From Telluria antibiotica (GTDB taxonomy: Bacteria > Pseudomonadota > Gammaproteobacteria > Burkholderiales > Burkholderiaceae_D), in the NCBI RefSeq assembly GCF_011682055.1, contig NZ_JAAQOM010000006.1, forward strand, positions 1 through 64,000: 64,000 bases of DNA, read 5' to 3'. The translations under genes were made by a program, and so were the position numbers. How positions within the stretch are numbered: position 1 is the stretch's first letter; every line of letters starts with the position of its first letter. Below are positions 17,513-26,751 of this stretch, piece by piece. The notes under the pieces are model-generated. The model worked only from the letters and a program-made list of their open reading frames with translations, did not search any database and was not told where the DNA came from.

Positions 17513-18388
17513 TTAGCCTACGATACGCAACGAATAATCGGTGGCTTTCACATCCTTCGTGAGGCCGCCGATCGAAATCCGATCGACACCCGTTTCGGCA
17601 ATCGCGCGCACGGTCTGCATATTGATGCCGCCGGACGCTTCCAGTAGCGCCCGTCCACCATTGATGCGGACGGCGTCCCGCATCATGGCCAGGTCGAAAT
17701 TATCGAGCAGCACGGAGGTGGCGCCGGCAGCCAGCGCCTCTTCCAGCTCGGCGATAGCCTCCACTTCGATCTGGATCGACACGCCCGCATTCAGCGCGGT
17801 GGCCGCCTGCAGCGCCGGCGTGATGCCGCCCGCGGCCGCGATGTGGTTTTCCTTGATCAGGATGCCGTCGTACAAGGCCATGCGCTGGTTCGCGCCGCCG
17901 CCCACGCGCACGGCGTATTTCTGGGCCAGGCGCAGGCCCGGCAACGTCTTGCGCGTGTCGAGGATCTTTGCCTTCGTGCCGGCGATGACGTCCACGTAGG
18001 TGCGGGTCGCCGTTGCCACGCCGGACAGCAGTTGCAGGAAGTTCAATGCGGCGCGCTCGGCCGTCAGCAAGGAACGCGGCGAACCTTCGATCATGCAGAC
18101 GATGCTGTCGGCGGCCATCACGTCGCCCTCGGCGTACTTCCAGTCGATCGTGATGTCCGGATCGACGGCGAGCATGACGCCTTCGAACCAGGGGGCGCCG
18201 CACAGGACGGCCTGTTCGCGCACGAGCACGCGCGCGGTCGCGCGGGGCGCTTCGGGCACGAGCTTGCCCGTGAGGTCACCGGTGCCGACGTCTTCCAGCA
18301 GCGCGGCGAGCAGATTCTGTTCGAATGCGGCCTGGAGTTTCTCGTCGAATTGTCCCTCGGTGGCGTAAGGATTGCGCAAATTGCTCAT
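17513..18388 (-). CDS. nadC: nicotinate-nucleotide diphosphorylase (quinolinate phosphoribosyltransferase)
   Basis: A 291-residue enzyme that converts quinolinate and PRPP to nicotinate mononucleotide and carbon dioxide. Motifs: [12 protein letters not shown] near residue 30, the [20 protein letters not shown] helix, [38 protein letters not shown] and the barrel end EASGGIN...[11 protein letters not shown]. The start ATG at 18388 overlaps the nadA stop (ATGA), so the genes are translationally coupled in the order nadA-nadC. Length and motifs are typical of the family. Confidence 0.97.
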   Translation of the reverse strand: MSNLRNPYATEGQFDEKLQAAFEQNLLAALLEDVGTGDLTGKLVPEAPRATARVLVREQAVLCGAPWFEGVMLAVDPDITIDWKYAEGDVMAADSIVCMIEGSPRSLLTAERAALNFLQLLSGVATATRTYVDVIAGTKAKILDTRKTLPGLRLAQKYAVRVGGGANQRMALYDGILIKENHIAAAGGITPALQAATALNAGVSIQIEVEAIAELEEALAAGATSVLLDNFDLAMMRDAVRINGGRALLEASGGINMQTVRAIAETGVDRISIGGLTKDVKATDYSLRIVG

Positions 18389-19527
18389 GCAGGTCCGATT
18401 CCGTTGAAAAGTTTGGCTTCCTGTTCCAGCGCGCCGGTCGGGAGCGCCTTGGCTTTCTTCGCGGCGGCGAAGTCGAGCATGCGGTCGATCGCGCGCTTGG
18501 CCTGCTTGCCGATCTCCGGATCGACGAAGATTTCGTTCCTGCCGTCCGTCGCTTCCAGCACGTCGGCCAGGTTCTGCAAGCCGTTCATCGCCATCCACGG
18601 GCAGTGCGCGCAGCTCTTGCACGTCGCGCTGTTGCCGGCCGTCGGGGCTTCGATCAAGGTCTTGCCGGGGGCGGCCATGCGCATCTTGTGCAGGATGCCG
18701 TTGTCGGTGGCGACGATGAAATGCGTCGCGTCCATCGTCTGCGCGGCGTTGATCAACTGCGTGGTCGAGCCGACGACGTCCGCCTGGGCGACGACGTTCG
18801 CGGGCGATTCCGGGTGCACGAGGACTTTCGCATGCGGGTATTCGGCGCGCAGCAAGTCCAGTTCGACACCCTTGAATTCGTCGTGCACGAGGCAGGAGCC
18901 CTGCCACAGCAGCATGTCGGCGCCCGTCTGCTTCTGGATGTAGGAGCCGAGGTGGCGGTCCGGTGCCCACAGGATCTTCTTGCCCTGGTCGTGCAGGTAT
19001 TTGACGATGTCCAGGCCGATCGACGACGTGACCATCCAGTCCGCCCTCGCCTTCACTGCGGCCGACGTGTTCGCATACACGACGACGGTGCGGTCCGGGT
19101 GCTGGTCGCAGAACGCGGCGAATTCGTCGGCCGGGCAGCCCAGGTCGAGCGAGCACGTCGCGTCCAGGTCCGGCATCAGGATCGTCTTTTCCGGGCTCAG
19201 GATCTTCGCCGTCTCGCCCATGAAGCGCACGCCCGCCACGACGAGCGTCTTGGCCGGGTGGTCGCGGCCGAAGCGGGCCATTTCCAGCGAGTCCGAGACG
19301 CAACCGCCCGTTTCCTCGGCCAGGTCCTGCAGGTCGGCATCGACGTAGTAATGGGCGACGAGGACGGCTTCGCGTTCCTTCAGCAGGCGGCGGATGCGGT
19401 CCTTCAACGCGGTCTTTTCCGCGATTTCCAGCGGGGACGGCGTACGGGCCCAGGCCTCGGCGGTGGAACAGACGCCGCCGACCGGACGGTCGTATTCGAA
19501 GATCTTAACGGGGGCAATGGTGTTCAT
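18385..19527 (-). CDS. nadA: quinolinate synthase
   Basis: A 380-residue [4Fe-4S] enzyme that condenses iminoaspartate with dihydroxyacetone phosphate to quinolinate. It shows the three-domain NadA pattern: [96 protein letters not shown] and the cluster-binding end [16 protein letters not shown]. It takes the product of NadB and feeds NadC, whose gene overlaps it by 4 bases. Two REP-like palindromes lie upstream of the start. Confidence 0.97.
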   Translation of the reverse strand: MNTIAPVKIFEYDRPVGGVCSTAEAWARTPSPLEIAEKTALKDRIRRLLKEREAVLVAHYYVDADLQDLAEETGGCVSDSLEMARFGRDHPAKTLVVAGVRFMGETAKILSPEKTILMPDLDATCSLDLGCPADEFAAFCDQHPDRTVVVYANTSAAVKARADWMVTSSIGLDIVKYLHDQGKKILWAPDRHLGSYIQKQTGADMLLWQGSCLVHDEFKGVELDLLRAEYPHAKVLVHPESPANVVAQADVVGSTTQLINAAQTMDATHFIVATDNGILHKMRMAAPGKTLIEAPTAGNSATCKSCAHCPWMAMNGLQNLADVLEATDGRNEIFVDPEIGKQAKRAIDRMLDFAAAKKAKALPTGALEQEAKLFNGIGPA

Positions 19528-19603
19528 AGCAATATCATCGCATGGCGGGGGAAATCATGCCGGCGTGGGCCGGAATGCCGCCGATTGTACTCTCCACATG
19601 TGC

Positions 19604-19624
19604 GGTGGGCACGGGGTGCCCACC
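19604..19624. repeat. REP-like palindrome, copy 3
   Basis: Same 21-base GGTGGGCAC-GGG-GTGCCCACC unit as copy 1, including identical flanks (GTGC before, CTACGGCA after). Located between the nadA start and the ABC-F gene end. Confidence 0.75.
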
Positions 19625-19653
19625 CTACGGCACTTGTGATGTCCGAACGTCCG

Positions 19654-19674
19654 GGTGGGCACGGGGTGCCCACC
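19654..19674. repeat. REP-like palindrome, copy 4
   Basis: A fourth exact copy of the 21-base palindrome, 29 bases after copy 3, with different flanks (CCGG on both sides). The two together resemble a paired REP arrangement. Confidence 0.75.
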
Positions 19675-19708
19675 CGGCAACGCGACATTGTGTGTCGCGT
19701 CACGACGA

Positions 19709-21310
19709 TCAGTCGAGGCCCTGGCTCTTCAGGTAATCCTCGTAATTGCCCTGGAAGTCGATGACGCGGTCTTCCTTGATCTCGAGGATGCGCGTGGCCA
19801 GCGACGACACGAACTCGCGGTCGTGCGACACGAAGATCAGCGTGCCCGCGTATTTGTCGAGCGCGATGTTCAGCGACTCGATCGATTCCATGTCCATGTG
19901 GTTCGTCGGCTCGTCGAGCAGCAGCACGTTGTGACGACCCAGCATCAGCTTGCCGTACATCATGCGGCCCTTCTCGCCGCCGGAGAGCACGCGCACGGAC
20001 TTCTTGACCTCGTCGCCGCCGAACAGCAGGCGGCCCAGGATCGAGCGCACGGCCTGGTCGTCGTCGCCTTCCTTCGTCCACCGGCCCATCCAGTCGGTCA
20101 GGTTCAGGTCGGTGGCGAATTCTTCCGTCGGATCCTGCGGCATATAGCCCGGGTTCGCGTTCTCGGCCCACTTCACGCGGCCCGTGTCGGCGTCGAGGCC
20201 CGTGATGGGGCCGCTGCCGATGCAACGCAGCAACGTGGTCTTGCCGGCACCGTTGGCGCCGATGATGGCGATGCGCTCGCCGGCCTCGACCATGATCGAG
20301 AAATTCTTGAAGAGCTGGCGGTCGTACGACTTCGACAGGCCTTCCGTCTCGACAGCCAGTCGGTGCAGCTTCTTCTCGCCTTCGAAGCGGACGAAGGGAT
20401 AGGCGCGCGACGAAGGCTTGAATTCCTCGATCTTGATCTTCTCGATCTGCTTGGCGCGCGACGTTGCCTGGCGGGCCTTCGACTTGTTCGCCGAGAACCT
20501 GCGCACGAAGTCCTGCAGTTCGGCGACTTTCTCTTTCGCCTTCGCGTTGTTCGCCAGCTGCTGGTTGCGAGCCTGCGTCGACGCTTCCATGTAGTCGTCG
20601 TAATTGCCCGGATAAACCTTCAGCGTGCCATAGTCCATGTCGGCGACGTGCGTGCAGACCGAGTTCAGGAAGTGACGGTCGTGCGAGATGATGATCATCG
20701 TCGAGTTGCGCTGGTTCAGCATGTCGGCCAGCCAGGAAATCGTGTGGATGTCCAGGTTGTTGGTCGGTTCGTCCAGCAGCAGGATGTCCGGATCGGAGAA
20801 CAGCGCTTGCGCGAGCAGGACGCGCAGCTTCCAGCCGGGCGCCACGGCGCTCATCGGGCCCTGGTGCAGGTCGGTGGCGATGCCCAGGCCCAGCAGTAGC
20901 TCGCCGGCGCGCGCTTCGGCCGAGTAGCCGTCGTATTCGGCGACCTTGCCTTCGAGCTCGGCGGCCTTCATATAGTCGTCGTCCGTCGCTTCCGGGTTCG
21001 CGTAGATGGCGTCGCGTTCGCGGATGGCGTTCCACAGCTCCGTGTGACCCATCATCACGACCTCGAGCACACGCACGTCCTCGTAGGCGAACTGGTCCTG
21101 GCGCAGCTTGCCGAGGCGTTCGTTCGGGTCGAGGCTGACGTTGCCGGCGGACGGCTCGAGGTCGCCGCCGAGGATCTTCATGAAGGTCGACTTGCCGCAG
21201 CCGTTCGCGCCGATCAGGCCGTAACGGTTGCCGTCGCCGAACTTGACGGAAATATTTTCGAACAGCGGCTTCGCGCCGAACTGCATCGTGATGTTGGCTG
21301 TACTGAGCAC
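19709..21310 (-). CDS. ybiT: ABC-F family ATPase, YbiT-like
   Basis: A 533-residue soluble ABC-F protein with two nucleotide-binding domains and no membrane domain. The first has GANGCGKST at about 35-43, with [19 protein letters not shown] downstream and a degenerate signature. The second has GANGAGKTT at about 350 with LSGGEKGRM and [11 protein letters not shown]. The whole sequence, including [20 protein letters not shown] and the charged linker between domains, matches my memory of E. coli YbiT closely. ABC-F proteins act on ribosomes during stalled translation. The gene is alone in its orientation with REP-like palindromes behind it. Confidence 0.92.
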   Translation of the reverse strand: MLSTANITMQFGAKPLFENISVKFGDGNRYGLIGANGCGKSTFMKILGGDLEPSAGNVSLDPNERLGKLRQDQFAYEDVRVLEVVMMGHTELWNAIRERDAIYANPEATDDDYMKAAELEGKVAEYDGYSAEARAGELLLGLGIATDLHQGPMSAVAPGWKLRVLLAQALFSDPDILLLDEPTNNLDIHTISWLADMLNQRNSTMIIISHDRHFLNSVCTHVADMDYGTLKVYPGNYDDYMEASTQARNQQLANNAKAKEKVAELQDFVRRFSANKSKARQATSRAKQIEKIKIEEFKPSSRAYPFVRFEGEKKLHRLAVETEGLSKSYDRQLFKNFSIMVEAGERIAIIGANGAGKTTLLRCIGSGPITGLDADTGRVKWAENANPGYMPQDPTEEFATDLNLTDWMGRWTKEGDDDQAVRSILGRLLFGGDEVKKSVRVLSGGEKGRMMYGKLMLGRHNVLLLDEPTNHMDMESIESLNIALDKYAGTLIFVSHDREFVSSLATRILEIKEDRVIDFQGNYEDYLKSQGLD

Positions 21311-21373
21311 TGGGAAACCTTCGATTGGGTGATTCGATTAACCGCGCATTTTACCACTGCGGGGGTGGCTGCG

Positions 21374-22291
21374 TCAGCCGCGCTGCAAGGTCGGGTAGCC
21401 GGACAGCCCCAACGTCCAGCGCTCCCCGTCGCATTGCAAATGGCCCTGCGCGCCGAACGGAATCGTCACGTGGCGCGCGATGTGGCCGAACTCCAGGCCC
21501 GTCAGCACGGGCACGGGCAACGTGGCGCGCACATAACTCAGCATCTCGTCGAAGTTGTAGCCGTTGTCCATCGCTCCCAGGCGGTAGCCGGAAAAGTCGC
21601 CCAGCACGATCGCGCGCTGCTTCACCAGCACACCCGTTTGCATCAGTTGCAGCAGCATGCGCTCGACGCGGAACGGATGTTCGGCGATGTCTTCCAGGAA
21701 CAGGATGCCGCCGTCGATCTGCGGGAAGTAAGGGGTGCCGACGAGCGACATGACCATCGCGAGATTGCCGCCCCAGACGGTGCCCGTCGCGTCCAGCCGC
21801 GGATTCGCGGCGCCGTGCCCGGAGACCGTATGCGTGGGCCCGGTCAGGCAGTCGAGGAAATCGTCCAAGGTGAACTCGTCGGGCTCCGCGGCGCCGATGT
21901 CGCTCGTGAACATCGGGCCTGCATAGCTGAGGGCGCCCGTCTTCGCGTACAAGCCCATGTGGAAGGCGGTGACGTCGGAATAGCCGCAGAAGATCTTGCC
22001 GCTCGCCGCCATCCGTTCGAAATCGATGTCCGGCAGCAGGCGTGTGATGCCGTACGATCCGCGGATCGCCATCACGACCTGCACGTCCGGGTCGGCGGCG
22101 GCCTCTTCCAGCTGGGCGAGGCGCTCCGCGTCCGTCGCGCCGAAGCGCAGGTGGCGTTCTTCGTGCTTGTAGTAATTCTTGACCAGGATGCCCTGGGCTG
22201 CAAGGCGCGCGATGCCGCGCGGGATGGCTTCCGGTTCGGGCGCGTAGCCGGCCGGCGCGATGAGGGCGATGCCCAGTTTCGGGATGGTCAC
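21374..22291 (-). CDS. ldcA: muramoyltetrapeptide (LD-) carboxypeptidase, S66 family
   Basis: A 305-residue cytoplasmic serine peptidase that removes the terminal D-alanine from recycled murein tetrapeptides. The nucleophile is S79 in AIRGSYGITRLLPDID; the conserved FCGYSDVTAFH and VWGGNLAMVMSLVGTPYFP follow, and the C-terminal histidine is in GHIARHVTIPFG, completing the Ser-Glu-His triad. The start overlaps the stop of the upstream hydrolase (ATGA), so the pair is translationally coupled. Confidence 0.93.
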   Translation of the reverse strand: MTIPKLGIALIAPAGYAPEPEAIPRGIARLAAQGILVKNYYKHEERHLRFGATDAERLAQLEEAAADPDVQVVMAIRGSYGITRLLPDIDFERMAASGKIFCGYSDVTAFHMGLYAKTGALSYAGPMFTSDIGAAEPDEFTLDDFLDCLTGPTHTVSGHGAANPRLDATGTVWGGNLAMVMSLVGTPYFPQIDGGILFLEDIAEHPFRVERMLLQLMQTGVLVKQRAIVLGDFSGYRLGAMDNGYNFDEMLSYVRATLPVPVLTGLEFGHIARHVTIPFGAQGHLQCDGERWTLGLSGYPTLQRG

Positions 22292-23223
22292 TGTTTGACG
22301 AAGAGCCTTGGTGTCGAGTCGGGCGCCATCTTACCGTGCGCATGGGCGTCGATCAAGGCGAGCAGGCGCTCGAGCAGCTGGGCCGGCAAGTCGTGTCCCA
22401 TGCCCTCGATGACCTCCAGGCGGGCGCCGGGGATCGCGTTCGCCGTGTCGATCCCGCACGCGAGCGGCACGAGCGGATCGGCTGCGCCGTGGATGACGAG
22501 CGTCGGCGCGACGATCGTCTGCAACTGCGGTGTGCGGTCGCCGCACGCGGTCACGGCCAGCATCTGGCGCATGACGCCGCCGGGACAGCAATTGCGGCGC
22601 AGCGCGCGCGCCACGCGGCGGCGCAAGTGCTTTTCCGGCGTGGGATACGCCGGGCTGCCGACCGTTTGCAACAGCTGCACGTTGTAGTCGACGGCGGCGT
22701 CGAAGTCGCCCACGCTGGCCCAGGCGCGCGGCCGGCGCAGCAGCGCGCGGCGGGCGGTCGGCGTCGGCCCTGGCAAGCCGCGGCGGCCCGTGCTGGACAT
22801 GATCGACGTGAGGCTGAGCACCCGCGACGGGAATTTTGCCGCCATCAGCTGGCCGACCATCGCACCCATCGACATGCCGACCACGTGCGCGCGCGCGACG
22901 CCGAGCGCGGACAGCACGCCGATCGCATCGTCGGCCATGTCTTCCAGTCGGTACGGCGGCTTGAGCGGCAGGTGCAGCAGGGACTTGAGCCAGGCCAGCG
23001 TGAGGCTGGGCGTGCCGGCGTGCTCGAACTTGGTCGACAGGCCGCTGTCGCGATTATCGAAACGGATCACGTAAAAGCCAAGGTCGACGAGGCCTTCGAC
23101 GAATTCGTCCGGCCAGGCCGTCAGTTGCAGGCCAAGACCGGAAATCAGCAGCAAGGGCACGGCTTTCGGATCGCCCGTGGTGTCGAAGGCGATGCGGATC
23201 CCGTTGGCGTTCAGACTAGGCAT
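22288..23223 (-). CDS. alpha/beta hydrolase
   Basis: A 311-residue soluble alpha/beta hydrolase. LLLISGLGLQLTAWP forms the oxyanion region; FDNRDSGLSTKF, the nucleophile S118 in GMSMGAMVGQLMAAKFP, the Asp in HGAADPLVPL and the His in GMGHDLP complete the catalytic site. It resembles esterases annotated as aclacinomycin methylesterase-like proteins. The cap region (about 150-230) is Arg-rich. It is coupled to ldcA by a 4-base overlap; a link to envelope or peptide recycling is possible but unproven. Confidence 0.88.
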   Translation of the reverse strand: MPSLNANGIRIAFDTTGDPKAVPLLLISGLGLQLTAWPDEFVEGLVDLGFYVIRFDNRDSGLSTKFEHAGTPSLTLAWLKSLLHLPLKPPYRLEDMADDAIGVLSALGVARAHVVGMSMGAMVGQLMAAKFPSRVLSLTSIMSSTGRRGLPGPTPTARRALLRRPRAWASVGDFDAAVDYNVQLLQTVGSPAYPTPEKHLRRRVARALRRNCCPGGVMRQMLAVTACGDRTPQLQTIVAPTLVIHGAADPLVPLACGIDTANAIPGARLEVIEGMGHDLPAQLLERLLALIDAHAHGKMAPDSTPRLFVKQ

Positions 23224-23389
23224 GGCGGCGTCGCCGGCACCGGGTCGACCGGATCAGGTAGGGGTGCCGAGCGTTGATCGTATGGTCCAAGGAATACTCC
23301 CGTGCCGAAATGTGGCGGGGGCTTGGAACCAGCATATCATTTTCGGCAAACCAGTGGCGTCAGCGGTGTGCGCGTGCCGCACTCCCGGC

Positions 23390-24320
<931 letters not shown>

Positions 24321-24326
24321 TGTGCT

Positions 24327-24962
24327 TCAGGGAATGTTCAGGAGTTTATGGGTCTGGAGGCTCAGCTTCCACTTCGGATTGCGCCGGCAGGTATCGATCG
24401 CGAGCTTCGTGTTGAAGGCAGCCAGCGGGCCGTCCATCGGCTGCACGAAGAAATTGTCGAAGTCCAGGTGTTCGTAGGCGGCCAGGTCCTGCCCCGCCTG
24501 CGGGATCACGACCTTGATCTCGTTGCCGCGTTCGACGACGAGCGTCGAGCCCATCTTCGGGCTCACGCAGATCCAGTCGACTCCGGCGGGCACGGGCAAG
24601 GTGCCGTTCGTTTCGATGGCAATCGTGAAGCCGACGGCGTGCATGGCATCGATCAGCGCCGCGTCCAGTTGCAGCAACGGCTCGCCGCCAGTGAACACGA
24701 CGTATTTGCTCGCCGGGTAAGACGCGGGCCACAGGCCGTCGATCTCGGCGGCGAGGCTGGCCGCGTCCTTGAACTTGCCGCCCCGTTCGCCGTCGGTGCC
24801 GACGAAGTCGGTGTCGCAGAACTGGCAGACGGCGCTGGCACGATCGCTTTCGCGTCCCGTCCACAAATTGCAGCCGGAAAAGCGGCAGAACACGGCGGGG
24901 CGGCCCGCATGGGCGCCCTCGCCCTGCAGGGTGTAGAAAATTTCTTTGATGCTGTATGTCAC
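24327..24962 (-). CDS. queE: 7-carboxy-7-deazaguanine synthase
   Basis: A 211-residue radical-SAM enzyme that contracts 6-carboxytetrahydropterin to 7-carboxy-7-deazaguanine. The cluster cysteines are C31, C46 and C49, i.e. CX14CX2C rather than the usual CX3CX2C; this longer form is known from Burkholderia QueE. TLQGEGAHAGRPAVFCRFSG, FTGGEPLLQ and IETNGT are further landmarks. It heads the queE-queD-tadA unit. queC and queF are not in the window. Confidence 0.96.
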   Translation of the reverse strand: MTYSIKEIFYTLQGEGAHAGRPAVFCRFSGCNLWTGRESDRASAVCQFCDTDFVGTDGERGGKFKDAASLAAEIDGLWPASYPASKYVVFTGGEPLLQLDAALIDAMHAVGFTIAIETNGTLPVPAGVDWICVSPKMGSTLVVERGNEIKVVIPQAGQDLAAYEHLDFDNFFVQPMDGPLAAFNTKLAIDTCRRNPKWKLSLQTHKLLNIP

Positions 24963-25166
24963 GGTAAAAATCCGGGTAAGGCTCGCGTCAACCTTCCATT
25001 ATACCGCGAGTGGCGGTGGTCGCAGAAGGTGTCCCTCGCCAAGCGGCGGCCGATGTAAAGACGTTAAAATTGACCGCGAGCAAAAGCGAACCGTTCAGAA
25101 AGTCGTACCTTTTGATACGGAAAGTTCCTAACAGCGTCGTCCTAGTCCTCGTCGAAGGGATTCGTC

Positions 25167-25652
25167 ATGAAAACCCTGCTGCTCCAGTCGCTGCGCGCCA
25201 CCGTCGGGGTCTTGCTCGTGCTGGCCGTATGGCTCGGATGGTCCGACCGCGACCGCATGCTCGCGATGCCGGGGCGGCTGCAGGCCGGTGCGGTGGGCCT
25301 CGCCATGATGGCCGTGCTGTTCGTGCTGTTGTGGCGCCGCGTGCGCAGCGAGGACCGCATCGCCCGGCTGGAAGCCGCGCTGTGCCGCGAACAGAAGGCG
25401 CGCAGCCAGGCCGACCAGGCGCTGGCCGAATCCGACATGCTGCTCGGCCGCCTGATGGGCGGCACCGATGCGCGCCGCGGCAACCTCGATCCGCTCGCGC
25501 AACTGGTCGCCATTCAGTCGGAGCTGTTGCAGGTACGTCGCCAGTATGCGCTCGAAGATCCGCTGCTGGCATCGCGCATCGACTTGTTGTGTACCCGCGT
25601 CGACCGGGTCGCGCAGGCCGTCATTGCAGTGCATGCGGCCGAGTCGGGCTGA
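25167..25652 (+). CDS. small membrane protein of unknown function with coiled coil
   Basis: A 161-residue protein with two hydrophobic segments (about 9-24 and 41-58) and a cytoplasmic helical tail of about 100 residues that looks like a coiled coil (RIARLEAALCREQKARSQAD). The frame's start ATG at 25167 has only a weak upstream purine patch. No family is recognised. It precedes a diguanylate cyclase by about 100 bases on the same strand, so a signalling partnership is possible but unproven. Confidence 0.65.
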   Translation: MKTLLLQSLRATVGVLLVLAVWLGWSDRDRMLAMPGRLQAGAVGLAMMAVLFVLLWRRVRSEDRIARLEAALCREQKARSQADQALAESDMLLGRLMGGTDARRGNLDPLAQLVAIQSELLQVRRQYALEDPLLASRIDLLCTRVDRVAQAVIAVHAAESG

Positions 25653-25758
25653 CCGCCGCTTTTCTCTTGTCAAAAATCAAGGGGCGCTATTGTCTCGAGC
25701 GCACAATCGGTTCTCGTCAGCAAGAAATTGCTCAATAGACAGAACCGAAGGACGGCTC

Positions 25759-26745
25759 ATGACAAGCACAACAACAATACAGCGCATCATGGATTCCTCG
25801 GGCGCGGCGGATCGCGCTTTCGCCCACCAGCTGATGGAGACGCTGGCGATTCCCGTATTCGTGCTCGATACGTCGGCGCGCGTCATGCTGTGGAACCGTG
25901 CCTGCGAACGGTTGACGGGCGTGCCGGCGCGCGACATCCTTGGCACGCGCGACCATTGGCGCGGCTTTTTCGAAGACCGCCGCGCTACCCTCGCCGACTT
26001 GCTGATCGAGGAGCGCGCCGCCGCGGATGGCCGCATCCCGACCTTGCACGGCCCGGTCGACGACCAGCATCTGACGGCCGAAAGCTGGTGCGACATGCCG
26101 CGCGTTGGCCGTCGGCGCTACCTGGCCGCGGACGCCAGCCTCATCTACGATGACCGCGGCCGGCTGGCGGCCGTCGTGGAGACCTTGCGCGACCTGACGG
26201 AGGAAAAGCTGGCCCAGATCGCGCTCGAACAGTTGGCCACGCGCGACGGCCTCACGGGCCTGGCCAACCGCCGCTGCTTTGACGAAACCTTGCATGCCGA
26301 GTGGGCGCGCGCGCTGCGCCAGCGCCAGCCGCTGTCGCTGCTGATGGTGGACGTCGACAATTTCAAGGCCTACAACGATGCCAACGGCCACCTCGGTGGC
26401 GACGAGTGCCTGAAGCGTATCGCCACCGCGGTCGCGGGGGAGATGCGCGCGAACGACCTGGTGGCGCGCTATGGCGGCGAGGAATTCGCCGTCATCCTGC
26501 CGAACCAGTCGCTGAAAGGCGCGGCGAGCGTCGCCGAACGCATCCGCACGCGCGTCGAGCAGCTGCAGGTGCCGAACCGCCTGGCGGCGGCGCAGCACGT
26601 CACAGTGTCGATCGGCGCCGCCACCGCCATCGCGGCGCCGGACAACAGCGCCAGCGAACTGGTCGCCATTGCCGATGCCGCCCTGTACCGCGCCAAGCAC
26701 ATGGGGCGGAACCGGATCAGCCTGCCGCTGTCCGAAACCGCCTGA
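25759..26745 (+). CDS. PAS-GGDEF diguanylate cyclase
   Basis: A 328-residue soluble protein from the ATG at 25759 (GAAGGA lies 6 bases upstream). Residues about 25-150 form a PAS domain (LAIPVFVLDTSARVMLWNRA, then LTGVPARDILG). The catalytic domain has LATRDGLTGLANRR, the active GGEEF at 239-243 and an intact inhibitory RxxD at 230-233 (R-A-N-D). It should therefore make c-di-GMP and be subject to product feedback. No TM segment. It converges with the tandem-repeat stress gene (6-base gap). Confidence 0.93.
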   Translation: MTSTTTIQRIMDSSGAADRAFAHQLMETLAIPVFVLDTSARVMLWNRACERLTGVPARDILGTRDHWRGFFEDRRATLADLLIEERAAADGRIPTLHGPVDDQHLTAESWCDMPRVGRRRYLAADASLIYDDRGRLAAVVETLRDLTEEKLAQIALEQLATRDGLTGLANRRCFDETLHAEWARALRQRQPLSLLMVDVDNFKAYNDANGHLGGDECLKRIATAVAGEMRANDLVARYGGEEFAVILPNQSLKGAASVAERIRTRVEQLQVPNRLAAAQHVTVSIGAATAIAAPDNSASELVAIADAALYRAKHMGRNRISLPLSETA

Positions 26746-26751
26746 TCGGCT

